From contig JBBMOA010000014.1 in NCBI GenBank assembly GCA_037954235.1, positions 23,639,773 through 23,703,772 of the forward strand: DNA of 64,000 nucleotides. The letters are read 5' to 3'. The DNA comes from Aulostomus chinensis. Taxonomy: Eukaryota > Chordata > Actinopteri > Syngnathiformes > Aulostomidae. Positions 63,701 through 64,000 of this stretch are shown in pieces (the first letter of the stretch is position 1; the number at the start of each line of letters is the position of its first letter). The position numbers and the translations under genes were made by a program. The notes beneath the pieces are model-generated. The model worked only from the letters and a program-made list of their open reading frames with translations. It ran no database searches and was not told the origin of the DNA.

Positions 63701-63838
63701 GGGGCTTTCGTTCGTCAGGAGCGCAACTGCCTCGTTGATGTCATTCTTTGCCAAACGGAGAGCTTTCCGTATCACGTCGGGGTCCGGGAACCCCATGCAG
63801 AGGAGCGTCGTTATGTGCTGCTCCTCTTCCGTCTCCAT
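31743..63838 (-). CDS. usp24: Ubiquitin carboxyl-terminal hydrolase 24, complete
   Basis: Very large cysteine deubiquitinase of the USP family. From start ATG 63838 to TAG 31743-31745 I placed 67 coding exons. Every junction has the expected acceptor and donor, 65 of 66 introns start with GT, all phases join, and lengths sum to 7854 nt, or 2617 residues (human 2620). Order: UBA domain (1-46), long helical/ARM-like region, UBL (about 970-1050), second helical region, USP catalytic domain (about 1685-2040), C-terminal helical region ending SDLDDVDP. Catalytic C1701 (NGGATCYMNAVFQ), H1971 (HAGHYYSF) and the FND motif (1990-1992) are present. Exon coordinates are given in the five segment entries. 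Introns hold only repeats and microsatellites. Identification is near certain; individual exon borders are probably right for all but exon 16. Confidence 0.98.
31950..31999. repeat. (GT)n microsatellite in last usp24 intron
   Basis: About 24 GT units on the plus strand, so (CA)n in the usp24 pre-mRNA. Confidence 0.96.
35605..35860 (+). mobile_element. SINE with perfect target-site duplication
   Basis: A 256-bp tRNA-derived SINE inside usp24 intron 55, antisense to the gene. The head includes GGCGTAGCACAGAGG and a B-box GGTTCGATCC; the body has TGTCCTTGAGCAAGATACTG; the 3' part has CCAATGTCAGCTGGGATAGG and ends in GGACGGATGGAT. It is flanked by identical 11-bp copies of AGAAAAAGCAC at 35594-35604 and 35861-35871, the mark of target-primed reverse transcription. 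Confidence 0.9.
36166..36221. repeat. (CA)n microsatellite in usp24 intron 55
   Basis: Pure CA tract of about 28 units. Confidence 0.97.
37446..37512. repeat. (CA)n microsatellite abutting usp24 exon 54 acceptor
   Basis: About 33 CA units. On the usp24 strand this is (TG)n running to within a few bases of the TTACAG acceptor of exon 54 (37441). Confidence 0.97.
38882..38920. repeat. (CA)n microsatellite downstream of exon 51 donor
   Basis: Pure CA tract ending about 26 bases from the exon 51 donor. Confidence 0.95.
38947..42412 (-). other. usp24: usp24 exons 43-51: USP catalytic domain
   Basis: Exons: 42412-42293, 42197-42072, 41371-41273, 41153-41071, 40969-40828, 40748-40629, 40424-40210, 39561-39437, 39088-38947. 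The Cys box is in exon 43, with catalytic C1701 encoded at 42344-42346. The QQDAYEFF box is in exon 45. Two CxxC pairs (CKDC in exon 46, CEKC in exon 47) form the expected zinc-ribbon. The His box HAGHYYSF is in exon 49, with H1971 at 40236-40238. WYKFNDN is in exon 50, and the domain closes with RRYWNAYMLFYQ in exon 51. No catalytic residue is lost, so an active enzyme is expected. Confidence 0.97.
42697..43312. mobile_element. Probable non-autonomous hAT-like MITE
   Basis: Fills most of the usp24 intron between exons 41 and 42. The ends carry related inverted sequences: left GGGCTTCAAAGCTTCGG (after AGGGCTGTCCC), right end read on the minus strand GGGCTTCATAGCTTGATTCGG. No transposase frame is inside. 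The ends resemble common fish hAT MITEs. Borders are approximate and no target duplication was confirmed. Confidence 0.5.
46518..46540. repeat. (GT)n tract touching usp24 exon 31 donor
   Basis: On the usp24 strand the exon 31 donor reads GAG|GTACACACACAC, so the intron begins inside a CA repeat. Confidence 0.93.
49210..49943 (+). mobile_element. Internally deleted hAT relic with BED zinc finger
   Basis: Lies in the usp24 intron between exons 22 and 23, antisense to the gene. The plus-strand frame has a BED-finger signature: VWDCFEWKNDGVHCKHC followed by HHLKN (about 49420-49530), with the paired Cys and the downstream His kept. Further on there is a piece like hAT transposase (ERVALTRLPDHF). 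Ends: TAGAGATGAGC at 49210-49220 against CAGGGATGGGC (reverse complement of 49933-49943), 8 of 11 matching. Frameshifts and large deletions make it dead. No good 8-bp duplication is seen. Confidence 0.75.
50075..50140. repeat. (CA)n microsatellite forming usp24 exon 22 donor
   Basis: CA tract with one CAACAC break. On the usp24 strand exon 22 ends AAGAAG and the intron opens directly as GTGTGTGTG, so the repeat supplies the splice donor. Confidence 0.96.
52166..52240. repeat. (CA)n microsatellite before usp24 exon 17
   Basis: About 37 CA units. On the usp24 strand (TG)n runs to the GACAACAG acceptor of exon 17 (52159), replacing a normal pyrimidine tract. Confidence 0.97.
56014..56050. repeat. 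(GT)n(GC)n dinucleotide tract
   Basis: GT repeat running into GCGCGCGC just beyond the donor of usp24 exon 8. The GC part is alternating purine-pyrimidine and could adopt Z-DNA. Confidence 0.93.
56467..56487. repeat. Poly-C tract in usp24 intron 7
   Basis: Uninterrupted C run of 21 bases, so a G run on the usp24 strand, followed by GCCCCGCGC. Confidence 0.93.
57418..57469. repeat. (CA)n microsatellite in usp24 intron 5
   Basis: About 26 CA units, roughly 60 bases on the acceptor side of exon 6. Confidence 0.97.
58386..58740. repeat. Dispersed fish repeat (tentative)
   Basis: The stretch from AAAGGGTTAGTTTGGTTATT through GTCAGTGTCTCACC to TTCTTTGGGGACTACATTCC looks like an interspersed repeat I recall from several teleost genomes. 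Class and borders uncertain. Confidence 0.4.
58793..58896. repeat. (TA)n(CA)n(TA)n compound microsatellite
   Basis: About 38 TA units, then 8 CA units, then TA again; fully alternating purine-pyrimidine. Inside usp24 intron 4. Confidence 0.97.
60181..63559 (-). other. usp24 intron 1, no other gene seen
   Basis: The largest intron of the gene (3.4 kb). Apart from the GT tract and a short CA tract (62878-62896) nothing is recognised; no intronic gene on either strand. Confidence 0.7.
60671..60720. repeat. (GT)n microsatellite in usp24 intron 1
   Basis: About 22 GT units running into GCGCGCACGTGCACGTG. Confidence 0.96.
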
Positions 63839-64000
63839 GTTCGGGGTGTCTCCGTCTCTCAGCTTAATAGTAAGGGGGGTTTCGGCACAGCCCTGTAGCT
63901 GTGCACGCCGCCATGTTTACAGCCCGATGCTGGACACTAGCCTGTCACGATCTGGCTTCCTCCACAACAGCGCCGACACAGGTGTCATACAGAATTCTGC
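63839..64000 (-). promoter_or_regulatory. usp24 5' UTR with YY1-like motif and short upstream ORF
   Basis: CpG-rich. On the minus strand AAACATGGCGGC (63907-63918) fits a YY1/TISU-type element, which in many housekeeping genes lies at or just after the transcription start. Its ATG (63914) opens a 16-codon frame that stops at 63864, 25 bases before the usp24 ATG. Whether it is transcribed is unknown. Confidence 0.5.

Larger units (their letters stand above)
53744..63838 (-). other. usp24: usp24 exons 1-15: UBA domain and N-terminal helical region
   Basis: Exons in transcript order: 63838-63560, 60180-60012, 59818-59751, 59658-59515, 57847-57722, 57357-57322, 57214-57149, 56138-56073, 55796-55722, 55437-55279, 55193-55079, 54948-54845, 54319-54212, 54101-54006, 53905-53744. 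Exon 1 encodes the UBA domain (LLCMGFPDPDVIRKALRLAK) and then a Gly/Pro linker that is much shorter than the glycine-rich human one. Exon 2 onward is nearly identical to human (NLYELESRVFTDHWSIPYKR). Exon 6 is only 36 bp. Intron 1 is 3.4 kb with no other gene seen. Confidence 0.95.

Overview
The window is vertebrate nuclear DNA, most likely from a teleost fish. Genes are split into many short exons with GT-AG introns, (CA)n microsatellites are dense, and fish-type SINE and hAT relics are present. The proteins are close to, but clearly different from, the mammalian ones. Species was not determined. The gene order dhcr24 - tmem61-like - bsnd - pcsk9 - usp24 is, as far as I recall, that of human chromosome 1p32, so this is a deeply conserved synteny block and not an accessory island.

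Layout. 5-5586 (minus): the first five coding exons of dhcr24, with the rest lying off the left edge. 8945-10052 (plus): a two-exon gene for a two-membrane-pass PY-motif protein resembling TMEM61. 13375-18746 (plus): a second two-exon gene of the same design, whose 4.9-kb intron carries a dead hAT transposon. 20182-21159 (plus): bsnd (barttin), with an unusually short predicted tail. 23604-28191 (plus): complete 12-exon pcsk9. 31743-63838 (minus): complete usp24. I resolved usp24 into 67 coding exons whose phases all join and sum to 2617 residues. pcsk9 and usp24 converge on a shared 3' region (28192-31742).

How the genes relate. DHCR24 makes cholesterol and PCSK9 removes LDL receptors; both are SREBP-pathway genes in mammals. 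A near-perfect copy of the human PCSK9 sterol element lies 230 bp upstream of this pcsk9 start. Barttin is the beta-subunit of ClC-K chloride channels, and the two neighbouring PY-motif proteins look like its paralogs. USP24 is a large deubiquitinase with a full Cys-His-Asp catalytic core.

No foreign or clearly new multi-gene system is present. The most interesting signals are the three-gene barttin-like cluster, a repeat array in pcsk9 intron 2 carrying five DR1-like nuclear-receptor sites, the tail-less barttin, and USP24 splice sites built from or abutting (GT)n microsatellites. Exon coordinates were read by eye from splice consensus, frame and remembered human proteins; no alignment was run.
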